Assembly: GCA_033856515.1 (NCBI GenBank)
Contig: JAWVEY010000034.1
Coordinates: 62,001-126,000, forward strand
Length of the DNA stretch: 64,000 bases
Reading direction: 5' to 3'
From: JALZKA01 sp033856515
GTDB taxonomy: Bacteria > Actinomycetota > Thermoleophilia > Solirubrobacterales > 70-9
The position numbers were made by a program, and so were the translations under genes. Numbering within the stretch: position 1 is the stretch's first letter; each line of letters opens with the position of its first letter. Of the stretch, positions 51,088-60,353 are shown in pieces. The notes under the pieces are model-generated. The model was not told the origin of the DNA. It did no database searches and saw only the letters and a program-made list of their open reading frames with translations.

Positions 51088-51999
51088 CTAGTCCGGTGCA
51101 AGCGCCCGGCGGATCTTCCCGAGCACCCACGGCGGCCGCTCGGTCACGTCGAACCAGGTGAAGCGCAGGACCACCCAGCCGGCGAGCTGGAGCTCGTTCG
51201 TCTTACCGATGTCGCGAGCCCAGGTTCGGGCATCTGAATGGAACGCGTAAGAGTCTGACTCGACGACTACACGGTGCTTGCGCCACACGAGGTCGCGTTC
51301 CTTCCCCAGGACGTATGCGTTGACTTCAGGCTCGGGTAGGTCTGAGCCACGGACGAGCCGTAGGAGCTTTCTCTCCAGCTCTCTCTTTGGCTTCTTCGGG
51401 GTGTGGCGGTCAAGAAGGAGCGTTAGCCGCCGGACGCCGGGCTTGCCCGGGTTGCGCTCGATCTGCTCCCGGAGGTCCGCCGGCTTTGCGAGCTTCGGGA
51501 TCGCCTGGGCGCACATCTCCTCGAGGCGGTAGTCCTCGTCGGGAGGGAGGATCGCCGCGCAGTCGAGGATCGTGCGGGCGGCCGTGGTGACCTTGATCCG
51601 TTCGATGGTCGTGATGTCGGAGGGTGCGAGCGTCGCTTTCCGGACAATCAGGCCTGGGCGCGAGCTGTCTCCGCGGGGCGTAGTTACCCAGCAAGCCGCT
51701 TTAGGCGGCCAAGGGAGAAGCTCCAGGAGCTTGGCGGCGCTGCGGTGGCTGATCGTCGCCTGTCCACGGAAGGCGAGAACGGCCGCGGCTTCGTCAGCGA
51801 GCGGCGCCGTGGCCATGTGGCCAACGAGGTATACGCCGCGATGGACTGGACGAAGGCGACCATCCGCGATGCGTCTATCGATCTCGCGACCGGTCAGGCC
51901 ACGAGCCAGGAGTTGCCACCTGGCTACGGCGCCGTGCTGAAGGTCGGCGATCGCCCCGATAATGGAGTCCGGCGAACGAGGTCGGAGTTTGCCACCCAT
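51088..51999 (-). CDS. AbiEi-like winged-helix plus DUF559 endonuclease-like protein
   Basis: A 303-residue two-domain protein. The N-terminal half has a winged helix typical of AbiEi-type antitoxins (DLQHGAVARWQLLARGLTGR, then IDRRIADGRLRPVHRGVYLVG). The C-terminal 100 residues match DUF559, a Vsr-like PD-(D/E)xK nuclease fold: ERDLVWRKHRVVVESDSYAF, FHSDARTWARDIGKTNEL, and the final LQLAGWVVLRFTWFDV. Candidate catalytic acids are Asp in RDLVW and Glu in VVVESDSY. No AbiEii toxin gene is adjacent, so it is an orphan of this common actinobacterial architecture. A defence or DNA-repair role is inference. It has no Shine-Dalgarno before ATG 51999 and its own strong terminator. Confidence 0.8.
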   Translation of the reverse strand: MGGKLRPRSPDSIIGAIADLQHGAVARWQLLARGLTGREIDRRIADGRLRPVHRGVYLVGHMATAPLADEAAAVLAFRGQATISHRSAAKLLELLPWPPKAACWVTTPRGDSSRPGLIVRKATLAPSDITTIERIKVTTAARTILDCAAILPPDEDYRLEEMCAQAIPKLAKPADLREQIERNPGKPGVRRLTLLLDRHTPKKPKRELERKLLRLVRGSDLPEPEVNAYVLGKERDLVWRKHRVVVESDSYAFHSDARTWARDIGKTNELQLAGWVVLRFTWFDVTERPPWVLGKIRRALAPD

Positions 52000-52106
52000 A
52001 CGGTGGACAACCCCCGCCGAACCATGTGACGCCCCCCTTGCGAGCCACCGTAAGGGTCCTCGCCCCTGGGTGCTGCCGTTGTTTCAGGCCGGCGCGCGGC
52101 CCAGCC

Positions 52107-55100
52107 CTAGCCCGCCAGGGCGGTGAGGACGATGCGCTCCTGCTCTGAGCGGTGGGCGACCGGATAGCCCTCCGAGGGTGAGGAGCGCTGTGGGCGGCCG
52201 ATGTAGGAGAACTCGACACCTTCCGGAAGAAGCTCTGGCATGCGACGGGCCATTACTGAGTACGCCCCCATATTCTTCGGCTCCTCCTGGACCCACGAGA
52301 TGTGCTTGAGGTTCGGGAACTTCTCGATCAGCTCGCGGATCTGGTCGCGGGCGAAGGGGTAGAGGAGCTCGACTCTGGCGATCGCGACGTTCGAGGACTT
52401 CTCGCGCTTCTCGTGGCTGTCCATGTCGTAATAGACCTTGCCCGAGCAGAGGACGAGCTTCGTGATCTCGGCTTCCCTCCCCTCGGCGCGCGGGTCGCCC
52501 ATGACGAACTGGAACGTCCCGCTGGTGAGATCGGAGAGCTTCGACGAAGCGCCGGGCAGCCGCAGGAGCCCCTTCGGTGTGAACACGATCAGCGGCCGCG
52601 GCTTGGCGATCCGGGCCTGGCGGCGAATGAGGTGGAAGTACTGCGCTGCCGTCGTCGGATTGGCGAGGCGGATATTGCCCTCGGCGGCGAGCTGGATGAA
52701 GCGCTCGATCCGTGCGCTCGAGTGCTCAGGCCCCGAGCCTTCGTACCCGTGCGGCAGAAGCAGCGTCAGGCGTGTGGTCTGGCCCCACTTCGACTCCCCC
52801 GCGACCAGGAACTGATCGATGATCACCTGGGCCGAGTTGGCGAAGTCACCGAACTGCGCCTCCCACAGGATCAGGCTCTCGGGCGAAGCCGCCGAGTAGC
52901 CGTACTCGAAGCCGAGGCACGCGATCTCCGACAGCGGGCTGTTGTGCACTTCGAAAGGCGCCAGCGCACCCGTCAGGTTCTGGATTGGCGCGTACCTGAG
53001 GCCGGTCTTCTCGTCGTGAAGGACGAGGTGGCGGTGAGAGAACGTGCCGCGCTCGGTGTCCTGGCCCGTCAAGCGGATGTGGGTGCCCTCGGTGAGGAGC
53101 GACGCGTAAGCGAGCCCCTCGGCGTGGCCCCACTCGATCGGCCCGTCCTCGAGGATCTCAGTCCGCTTGTCGAGCGGCTTTTTGAGCTTGCGGTGGATCG
53201 CGAAACCATCGGGAACGCGAATCAGCTCCTTGTTCAGGGTCCGGATCCGCTTTTCAGAGACGGCCGTCTCGACCTCGGGCGACTTCGTGCGGTCGAGCTC
53301 ACCGGTGCCGACGTGGGTCGAGGTCGGGTCCTCGTAGTCGCCAGTCTCCATCTTTTCGCGCAGGCCCTTGAGGGTCGCCGAGAGCGATTCCTGGATCTCG
53401 CTCGCATCGGAGGCGACGTCGTCTGTCGAGACGACGCCCTCCTTGATCAACTGTTCGGCGTAGATCTCCGAGACCGGAGCGTGGGCCTTGATCTGCGCCG
53501 CCATCATCGGCTGCGTGTAAGCGGGCTCGTCAGTCTCGTTGTGGCCGTAGCGCCGGTAGCCGATCACGTCGATCACGACATCGCGCGCGAAACGCTCGCG
53601 GTAGGCCATCGCCAGGCGCATCGCCGACATGCAGCCCTCTACGTCGTCAGCGTTCACATGGATGATCGGGCAGTTGTAGCCCTTGGCGAGGTCGCCCGCA
53701 TATGGGGTCGAGCGGTCCTCGGACGGGTCGGTGGTGAAGCCCACCTGGTTGTCCGTGATGAGGTGAATCGTCCCGCCGGTCGAGTAGCCCTCGAGCGACT
53801 GGAGGTTGAGCGTCTCCGCCACGACGCCCTGGCCGGGGAAGGCTGCGTCGCCGTGGAGGAGGAGCGGTACCGCGACGTGTGGGCTGTGGTGGAGGCGCGG
53901 ACCCGAGTGCTCGGTCTGCGCAGCGCGCGCGCCGCCGGTCACAACCGGATCGACGAACTCGAGGTGGGACGGGTTCGGATACATGCGCACCCGGATCTCC
54001 TCGCCGTCGTTCGTGGAGAAGATTCCCTCGGCGCCGTGGTGGTACTTGACGTCACCGGTGCCGGAGTGGGGGATCGCGGCGATCGCCTTCACCCGGTCGA
54101 GCGCCTTGGCGCCCTCGAACTCGGCCATGATCGACTCGGCGGAGCGGCCCAGGTTGTGGACGAGCACGCTGAGGCGGCCGCGGTGGGCCATGCCAATCAC
54201 GACCTCCTCGGCGCCGGACGAGCGCGCCTGCGTCACGAGCGAATCGATCATCGGCACGACGACGTCCAGGCCCTCGATCGAGAACATCTTTTGGCCGAGG
54301 TAGGCCTTTTGGATGAAGCGCTCGAACCCGAACACCTCGAGCAGGCGCTGGAGGAGCGCCTTCTTCTGATCCGCATCGAGCGGCGCGCGGTGGGCGCCGG
54401 TCTCGACCATCTCGCGAAGCCACATGCGCTGCTGGTGCGAGGAGAGGTGCTCGATCTGGTACGCGACCGTGCCGCAGTACGCCTCGCGCATCCGCGGAAG
54501 CGCGTCGAGGAGCGTCTCGCCCTCGACGCCGATGCGCAGGATGGAAGCCGGGATCCGCGACATGAGCTCGGGCGTCAGGTTGAGGCTCTCGGGCTCGAGC
54601 GCGGGATCGCCCTTCGGATCGCCCTCGGCCAGCGGGTTGACCCGCGCGGCCAAATGCCCGTGAGTGCGGAAGGCCTTGAGCAGCGACGTCGCAGCCTGGA
54701 CTGCCTGAAGGAGTTCGCGATCGGGCTCGGCGGCGACGACGGCGCTGCCGGCGCCGGCAGCGCCGACCGCGGGAAGGGGCGGAGCTGAAGCGGCGGCCGG
54801 GTGGGCGTTCGTGACGACCCGGTCGGAAATCGCCAGGTTTTGCGCGACCGCCTCGTAGAAGCCGTCCTCGCCCTGGAGGTACTGGTCGATCCGGCGCAGG
54901 AACGACCCGGACTCGGCACCCTGGATGATGCGGTGGTCGTAGGTGGAGGTCATCGTCGTGACCTTCGAGACGCCGAGCGCCTTCAGCTTCTCGGCCGGGG
55001 CGTGGGCCCACTCGACGGGGTAGGCGATGGAGCCGACGGCAACGATCGTGCCCTGACCCGACATGAGCCGCGGCACCGACGCGACGGTCCCGATGCCACC

Positions 55101-56579
55101 GGGGTTGGTCAGCGTGATGTTCGTGCCCTGGAAGTCGTCGGCGGTGAGCTTGTTTTCCCGCGTCTTGGAGATGAGGTCCTCGTAATAGGTGTGGAAGCCG
55201 GCGAAATCGAGGGAGTCGGCGTTGCGGATGCAGGGCACCATGAGCGAGCGCGAGCCGTCCTTGCGCTCGACGTCGACAGCGATTCCCAGGTTGATTCCGG
55301 CGCCCGTCGTGACCCATGCCTTGTCGTCGTGCTCGGAGTAGGTGCGGGCCATGACGTCGTGCTCGGCCGCCGCGCGCACGATCGCCCACGCGATCAGATG
55401 CGTGAACGAGACCTTGAGGCCCTTCTCCTTGAGCTGGGAGTTGATCGCCTTCCGTTTGGCGTCGAGCGTGTCGACGGGAAGGGTGCGGAACGAGGTCGCC
55501 GTTGGCATCTTGCGGCTCTCGTTCATCAGGTTCGCGAGCGTTCCCGCGGGGCCTCGGAGCGGCTTCTCCTCGCTCTGGGTTGCGGCCGGCGCCGGCGCTG
55601 CGCCATTTCCGCCGTCCGCCGCGGCGAGGACGTCTGCCTTCACCACCTTGCCGCCTGAGCCGGAGCCCTGGATCGAGCCGATCTCGATTCCGCGGTCGGC
55701 GGCCATTCGTGCGGCGACAGGGGAGACCGAGCGGCTGGGAGCAGCGCTGGATCCGTCTGACGCGGCTGAGCCATCAGACGCCTGCGCAGGGGCTGCGGTT
55801 GGCGCTGCCGCTGCTGCCGGGGCCTTGCCCCCCGCGCCTGCCGTCATCTCGGCAAGCGGCTGGCCCACCTTGACCACCTCGTCCGGCTCGACCAGAAGCT
55901 TCGTGATGGTCCCGGCGGCGGGCGCGGGCACCTCGGCATCGACCTTGTCTGTCGAGACCTCGACGATGGGGTCACCCTCTTCGACGGAATCGCCCACCGC
56001 GACGGCCCACTCGAGGACCGTCCCCTCGGTGACCGATTCACCCATCTCGGGCATCGCGACGGTCAGGGTCTCGCCGGAGGCTCCGTCCGCGGAGTCCTCC
56101 ATGTCCGGCACGGGAGAATCGTCCGCGGAATCGCCCTGCGCGTCTTCGAGGAGCTGCTCGGGGTCGCTCTCGCCGATGTCGGCGTCGCCCTCGCCACCCC
56201 CTGTGACCATTCCCTCGCCCTTGTCGTCGCCGTCGCCCGAGCTGGGCTCGCGCTGCGTCTGCGCATCGGAGTTGGGAGCCGTCTCGGGGTCCTCTTCCTG
56301 CTCGGCCTTCGGCGCGGCGCCATTCCCGGCGCCGTTCGTGTCGAGTTGAGCGAGGACCTGGCCGACGCTCACGGTGTCGTCGGGCTGGGCCATGATCTTC
56401 GTGATCACGCCGCTGGCGGGAGCGGGCACCTCGGCGTCGATCTTGTCGGTCGAGACCTCGACGATCGTGTCGCCTTCGGAGACCTCTTCGCCCTCGGCGA
56501 CGTGCCACTCGAGGATCGTCCCCTCGGTGACCGACTCGCCCATCGCGGGCATCTGAATCTCGAGCAAATCTTCTGCCAA
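52107..56579 (-). CDS. kgd: Fused E2-E1 2-oxoglutarate dehydrogenase with two lipoyl domains
   Basis: This 1490-residue protein combines succinyltransferase (E2) and 2-oxoglutarate dehydrogenase/decarboxylase (E1) activities of the TCA cycle. Order: lipoyl domain 1 (residues 5-80, lipoyl Lys46 in STDKIDAEV); acidic linker; lipoyl domain 2 (172-246, Lys212 in STDKVDAEV); Ala/Pro-rich linker; peripheral-subunit-binding domain (285-320, VSPVAARMAADRGIEI); E2 catalytic domain (340-580, with His549 in TYDHRIIQGAESG); then E1 (about 610-1490) with the ThDP loop HGDAAFPGQGVVAE and MAHRGRLSVL. Mycobacterial Kgd and corynebacterial OdhA share the E2-E1 fusion but lack lipoyl domains. TTG 56579 is 8 nt after GGAGG. 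E3 is not in the window. Confidence 0.93.
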   Translation of the reverse strand: MAEDLLEIQMPAMGESVTEGTILEWHVAEGEEVSEGDTIVEVSTDKIDAEVPAPASGVITKIMAQPDDTVSVGQVLAQLDTNGAGNGAAPKAEQEEDPETAPNSDAQTQREPSSGDGDDKGEGMVTGGGEGDADIGESDPEQLLEDAQGDSADDSPVPDMEDSADGASGETLTVAMPEMGESVTEGTVLEWAVAVGDSVEEGDPIVEVSTDKVDAEVPAPAAGTITKLLVEPDEVVKVGQPLAEMTAGAGGKAPAAAAAPTAAPAQASDGSAASDGSSAAPSRSVSPVAARMAADRGIEIGSIQGSGSGGKVVKADVLAAADGGNGAAPAPAATQSEEKPLRGPAGTLANLMNESRKMPTATSFRTLPVDTLDAKRKAINSQLKEKGLKVSFTHLIAWAIVRAAAEHDVMARTYSEHDDKAWVTTGAGINLGIAVDVERKDGSRSLMVPCIRNADSLDFAGFHTYYEDLISKTRENKLTADDFQGTNITLTNPGGIGTVASVPRLMSGQGTIVAVGSIAYPVEWAHAPAEKLKALGVSKVTTMTSTYDHRIIQGAESGSFLRRIDQYLQGEDGFYEAVAQNLAISDRVVTNAHPAAASAPPLPAVGAAGAGSAVVAAEPDRELLQAVQAATSLLKAFRTHGHLAARVNPLAEGDPKGDPALEPESLNLTPELMSRIPASILRIGVEGETLLDALPRMREAYCGTVAYQIEHLSSHQQRMWLREMVETGAHRAPLDADQKKALLQRLLEVFGFERFIQKAYLGQKMFSIEGLDVVVPMIDSLVTQARSSGAEEVVIGMAHRGRLSVLVHNLGRSAESIMAEFEGAKALDRVKAIAAIPHSGTGDVKYHHGAEGIFSTNDGEEIRVRMYPNPSHLEFVDPVVTGGARAAQTEHSGPRLHHSPHVAVPLLLHGDAAFPGQGVVAETLNLQSLEGYSTGGTIHLITDNQVGFTTDPSEDRSTPYAGDLAKGYNCPIIHVNADDVEGCMSAMRLAMAYRERFARDVVIDVIGYRRYGHNETDEPAYTQPMMAAQIKAHAPVSEIYAEQLIKEGVVSTDDVASDASEIQESLSATLKGLREKMETGDYEDPTSTHVGTGELDRTKSPEVETAVSEKRIRTLNKELIRVPDGFAIHRKLKKPLDKRTEILEDGPIEWGHAEGLAYASLLTEGTHIRLTGQDTERGTFSHRHLVLHDEKTGLRYAPIQNLTGALAPFEVHNSPLSEIACLGFEYGYSAASPESLILWEAQFGDFANSAQVIIDQFLVAGESKWGQTTRLTLLLPHGYEGSGPEHSSARIERFIQLAAEGNIRLANPTTAAQYFHLIRRQARIAKPRPLIVFTPKGLLRLPGASSKLSDLTSGTFQFVMGDPRAEGREAEITKLVLCSGKVYYDMDSHEKREKSSNVAIARVELLYPFARDQIRELIEKFPNLKHISWVQEEPKNMGAYSVMARRMPELLPEGVEFSYIGRPQRSSPSEGYPVAHRSEQERIVLTALAG

Positions 56580-56678
56580 GTCGTTCCCCTCCGAGTCTAT
56601 GCCCTGAGCGTCGCGGCCGTAACGGTTGCGACCCCGCGAAACGGCTGTTTCATGGCTACTCGGAAGACTCGCGGTCGC

Positions 56679-56987
56679 TCAGGCGTTCAAACGGGCAACC
56701 AAAGCCACGCCGTTTGCGGGCGCGTCGATCACGTTTGGGCGAAAGAGCTCGCGCGCCCGCGCGCTATGCCCGCACCAGCCGCAGTGGACCACGGCGGGTG
56801 CCGCCACGGCCGGGCGTCCTGGCAGCGGCAGCTCGCACTCCGGGCAGATGAGCGATCCGTAGGCGATCACCTGGTGGCCGTCATTCAGGAGCTTTCGCTC
56901 GAGCTCGGCCGAGTCGGCGCCGACTGCGCCCGCGACTGCCCTGTCTTCTCCTGGGTCGCCGGACTCGGGTTGGATGAGCGCCATCAC
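56679..56987 (-). CDS. Small zinc-ribbon protein of unknown function
   Basis: A 102-residue protein with two Cys pairs, CPEC in GSLICPECELPL and CGWC in HCGWCGHSARARELF, spaced as in a zinc ribbon or rubredoxin-like knuckle. The rest is unremarkable and Ala-rich. It lies about 100 bp upstream of kgd on the same strand and divergent from a lipoprotein gene. The open frame and Cys pairs support a real gene, but there is no good Shine-Dalgarno and start ATG 56984 is equally possible. Confidence 0.62.
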   Translation of the reverse strand: MMALIQPESGDPGEDRAVAGAVGADSAELERKLLNDGHQVIAYGSLICPECELPLPGRPAVAAPAVVHCGWCGHSARARELFRPNVIDAPANGVALVARLNA

Positions 56988-57035
56988 CAGAGATAGTAGG
57001 TCGTCAAGGCAGGGTCTTTCGTAAGATCGACAACC

Positions 57036-58091
57036 GTGCTCGGAGGAGCCAATCGCACGGCCGTAAGTGGGGTGAAGGGCGCTCTTGCTGTCGGTGCTGC
57101 TGTGCTGCTGCTCGGAGGCTGTGGCGGCGGGGACGATGAGGACCAGACCGAAAGCGAATCGGTCCCCGAGAGCGCTCAGCCAGAGGATGGAGCTGCCCCC
57201 GAACCGATTACAGACGCCGGTGCTCAGGCGATAGACATCGATGAACGCTTAGTGAATGAACTCGAGATCGAAGGAGGGCCAAGCTGGCTTGCTGACGGCT
57301 TCGGGTCCCTATGGCTCAAGCGCGACGATGGCGTGGTGATGCGAATCGACCCCGAGAGCGGGAAGGTCATCGCCGAGATCGAGACGGCGCCTTTCAAGCA
57401 GCCCGTCTGCCAGGGACTCGGGGTGAGCGACGCCGCCATCTGGACCTGTCCGCGTGGCGGCACGCTGGTGCGGATCGACCCCTCTCTCAATACCGCGGAC
57501 GCCGAAATCGCGATCGACAACCTTGTCGATCAGGTACATCTGGCCAGCGTTGATGGCGCGGTCTGGGTTCTGACCAAGGAGGGCCACGAGCTGACCGCAA
57601 TCGACAACGCGACCGGAAAGACATCCCTCCAGGTGCGCCTCCCCGAAACATGCAACGACTTATCCGTGTTGGGTGACTCGATCTGGATCACTTGCTACGT
57701 GGCGGACAAGGTTCTGCAGGTAGATGCACGCTCGGGCAAGGTCGTCGACGAGATCGAGCTCGACGGCCCTCGTGCGATCGCCGCGGGCAAGGAGCTCTGG
57801 GTTGGCTTCGGCTCCGGCGTCGCACAGATCGATCCAAATTCGCTCGAGGTGCTGAACGTGTACGAGGCCTACCCCGGCGTGACCGGAGCGATCTTTGCTG
57901 GGCCGTCCGGGACATGGGTCCGTGAGGAAGGCGAGCGGTTCCTGATGCGCATCGACCCGGAGCTCGGGGAAATCACCGAAGTGATCGAGGCACCGCAGCT
58001 TCCGAGCGGTGGGGACGTAGTGCAGATCGGCGACTCGGTCTGGGCGACCGCGTATAACGACGCAGCTCTGGTTCAGCTTCGAGCGAAGTGA
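57036..58091 (+). CDS. Beta-propeller lipoprotein (Vgb/YncE-like)
   Basis: A 351-residue protein with lipoprotein signal: SGVKGALAVGAAVLLLGGCGG, followed by an acidic linker GDDEDQTESES. The mature part is a repeated beta-propeller: units such as GFGSLWLKRDDGVVMRIDPESG, VDGAVWVLTKEGHELTAIDNATG, LGDSIWITCYVADKVLQVDARSG, and GDSVWATAYNDAALVQL share the xxVWVxxxxxxxVxxID pattern of Vgb/YncE-type blades. No catalytic residues are recognisable, so it is probably a binding or scaffold protein on the outer membrane face. Start is GTG 57036. The next gene begins 68 bp later in the same direction. Confidence 0.82.
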   Translation: MLGGANRTAVSGVKGALAVGAAVLLLGGCGGGDDEDQTESESVPESAQPEDGAAPEPITDAGAQAIDIDERLVNELEIEGGPSWLADGFGSLWLKRDDGVVMRIDPESGKVIAEIETAPFKQPVCQGLGVSDAAIWTCPRGGTLVRIDPSLNTADAEIAIDNLVDQVHLASVDGAVWVLTKEGHELTAIDNATGKTSLQVRLPETCNDLSVLGDSIWITCYVADKVLQVDARSGKVVDEIELDGPRAIAAGKELWVGFGSGVAQIDPNSLEVLNVYEAYPGVTGAIFAGPSGTWVREEGERFLMRIDPELGEITEVIEAPQLPSGGDVVQIGDSVWATAYNDAALVQLRAK

Positions 58092-58159
58092 GATAGACCG
58101 CTTAGCCAAGGGCTAGTAGGGTCTCCGGCAGAGAGCTTTCACCCTTCGAGGAGAGGTAA

Positions 58160-60301
58160 ATGGGCTACTTCGTCACCGGCGCAACAGGCTTCATCGGCCG
58201 CAATCTCGTCGAGCTTCTCCTGAAGCGCGAGGGGACGGTCTACGTGCTCGTTCGCGAGGGATCGAAGGGGCGACTGGAGGAGCTTCGCAGCCGCTGGGGC
58301 GTCGACGAGGATCGTGTCGTCGGGATCGTCGGCGACCTCTCGCAGGCGCGCCTTGGAGTATCCGACGAGGACGTCGCGCGGCTGACCGGCGACGTCGACC
58401 ACCTTTTCCACCTCGCGGCCATCTACGACATGAAGGCGGACGCCGAGTCCCAGCAGGTCGCGAACATCGACGGCACGCGGCACATGGTGGAGCTGGCCGA
58501 GGCGGTCGACGCAGGGTGCGTCCACATGGTTTCGTCGATCGCAGCGGCGGGCCTTTACCCGGGCACCTGGCGCGAGGACATGTTCGAGGAGGCCGTGAGC
58601 CTCGACACGGACCCCTATTTCCGTACCAAGCACGACTCCGAGGGGATCGTCCGCAACGAGTGCTCGCGTCCCTGGCGCGTCTACCGTCCCGGGATCGTCG
58701 TCGGCGACTCCGAGACGGGGGAGATGGACAAGGTCGACGGGCCGTACTACTTCTTCAAGCTCATCCGCCGGATCCGCAACGCGGTTCCGAAGTGGCTCCC
58801 GATGGCGGGGGTCGAGGGGCGCCAGATCAACATCGTCCCGGTCGACTTCGTCGTCAAGGCGATCGACCACATCGCTCATCAGCCCGACCTCGATGGGCGC
58901 GCGTTCCACCTGACCGACCCGAATGCGATGACCGCCGGGGAGGTCATCGACACCTTCGCGCAGGCCGCCCATGCGCCGCAGACGACGGTCCGGCTTCCCG
59001 CACCAGTCACCGAAGCGCTGCAGCCTGTCCTGAGCTTCGTCGTCAACTCGGCGCCGCTCGGCAACACGGTCACAGACGCGGTGCTCGCCGACTTCGGCGT
59101 CCCCCGGTCGGTCTTGATGTACATGAACTGGCCGACCAAGTTCGACTCCAGGCAGACGCAAGCCGCGCTGGAGGGCTCCGGTATCTCGGTGCCGCCGCTG
59201 GGCGCCTACGCCGGCAAGCTCTGGGACTACTGGGAGCGCCACCTCGATCCCGATCTCTACCGCGACAAGACTCTCGCCGGCGCTGCAAGGGGTCGGCTCG
59301 GCGTCATCGGCGGAGCCAGCCAGATCCTCGAGCACCAGATCCCCGACGAAGCGCTGCGATTCGCCCGGCGCCTGAGGGGCGGAGTCTCGCTCGACAAGGC
59401 GACGCGTGGCAAAGTCGTGATGGTCACCGGTGCGTCGTCAGGGATCGGCAAGTCGGCCGCCATGAAGATCGCGGATGCGGGCGGGATCGTCCTCCTGGTC
59501 GCGCGCACCCCGGAAAAGCTCGAGTCCACCAAGGATCAGATCGAGGCTGGAGGAGGCGTCGCCTACATCCATCGCGCGGACCTGTCCGACATGGACGACA
59601 TCGAACGGATGGCCGAAGAAGTGCTCGAGCAGCACGGGCACGTTGATGTCCTGGTCAACAACGCGGGGCGCTCGATCCGGCGCTCGATCGCGCTTTCTTA
59701 CGACCGGCCGCACGACTTCGAGCGAACGATGCAGCTCAACTACTTCGGAGCCGTCCGGCTGATCTTGAAGCTCCTGCCCGTCATGCGCGAGCGCAAGTCG
59801 GGCCAGATCATCAACGTGAGCTCGATCGGCGTGCAGACGAACATGCCTCGTTTCTCGGCATACGTCGCGTCGAAGTCGGCGCTCGACGCCTTCAGCCGCT
59901 GCATCGCGTCGGAGATCGTCGACGACAACGTCGACATCACGACGATTCACATGCCGCTCGTACGGACGCCGATGATCGCGCCGACGAAGATGTACGACCG
60001 CTTCCCGACGATCACGCCCGACGAGGCGGCCGACCTGATCACGCAGGCGATCATCCATCACCCCAAGCGGATCGCTACTCCGATGGGGACGCTCGGCCAG
60101 ATCCTCTACGCAATCAACCCGCGTTCGATCGACTACATCCTGAATACCGCGTACCACATGTTCCCGGACTCGGCCGCGGCGAAGGGCTCAAAAGATAAGC
60201 CCGCCACTCTGGCTGGAGCGGGCAAGCAGCAGACGGCCGAGGATCAGGCGACGAACCAGCAGGTCGCCTTCGCATACCTGATGCGAGGCGTGCACTGGTA
60301 G
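58160..60301 (+). CDS. Fatty-acyl reductase-like extended SDR fused to a classical SDR
   Basis: This 713-residue protein has two SDR modules. Residues 1-370 are an extended SDR: TGATGFIGRNLVE at the N-terminus, VSSIAAAG with active-site Ser, and YFRTK as the Tyr-Lys pair, resembling the acyl-CoA/thioester reductase (NAD_binding_4) group. Residues 410-650 are a classical SDR with TGASSGIG, NNAG and YVASK. This order matches actinobacterial SDR fusions related to acyl-CoA reductases making fatty aldehyde and alcohol, although substrate is inferred. GAGGAGAGG precedes the ATG. The second module is closely similar to the SDR at 61483. The C-terminal tail (about 680-713) is Gln/Ala-rich and unlike an SDR. 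Confidence 0.83.
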   Translation: MGYFVTGATGFIGRNLVELLLKREGTVYVLVREGSKGRLEELRSRWGVDEDRVVGIVGDLSQARLGVSDEDVARLTGDVDHLFHLAAIYDMKADAESQQVANIDGTRHMVELAEAVDAGCVHMVSSIAAAGLYPGTWREDMFEEAVSLDTDPYFRTKHDSEGIVRNECSRPWRVYRPGIVVGDSETGEMDKVDGPYYFFKLIRRIRNAVPKWLPMAGVEGRQINIVPVDFVVKAIDHIAHQPDLDGRAFHLTDPNAMTAGEVIDTFAQAAHAPQTTVRLPAPVTEALQPVLSFVVNSAPLGNTVTDAVLADFGVPRSVLMYMNWPTKFDSRQTQAALEGSGISVPPLGAYAGKLWDYWERHLDPDLYRDKTLAGAARGRLGVIGGASQILEHQIPDEALRFARRLRGGVSLDKATRGKVVMVTGASSGIGKSAAMKIADAGGIVLLVARTPEKLESTKDQIEAGGGVAYIHRADLSDMDDIERMAEEVLEQHGHVDVLVNNAGRSIRRSIALSYDRPHDFERTMQLNYFGAVRLILKLLPVMRERKSGQIINVSSIGVQTNMPRFSAYVASKSALDAFSRCIASEIVDDNVDITTIHMPLVRTPMIAPTKMYDRFPTITPDEAADLITQAIIHHPKRIATPMGTLGQILYAINPRSIDYILNTAYHMFPDSAAAKGSKDKPATLAGAGKQQTAEDQATNQQVAFAYLMRGVHW

Positions 60302-60316
60302 GACAGAACTGAGAGG

Positions 60317-60333
60317 CCGCATGCTGGATGCGG
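60317..60333. terminator. Small hairpin between convergent genes
   Basis: CCGCAT (60317-60322) and ATGCGG (60328-60333) form a 6-bp stem with a 5-nt loop, followed by GGTGGTTTGTCT. It lies between the reductase fusion and the Cys-rich gene. The stem is short, so this is only a candidate. Confidence 0.35.
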
Positions 60334-60353
60334 GGTGGTTTGTCTAACGGCGT

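Noticed and set aside
50769..51101. Minus-strand 110-codon frame in the spacer before the AbiEi-DUF559 terminator
   Set aside because: Arg/Ser/Pro-rich, no start signal, crosses the hairpin and the end of another gene.
52302..54788. Plus-strand open frame of 828 codons opposite kgd
   Set aside because: Its translation mirrors the E1 coding strand with no recognisable domain; antisense shadow.
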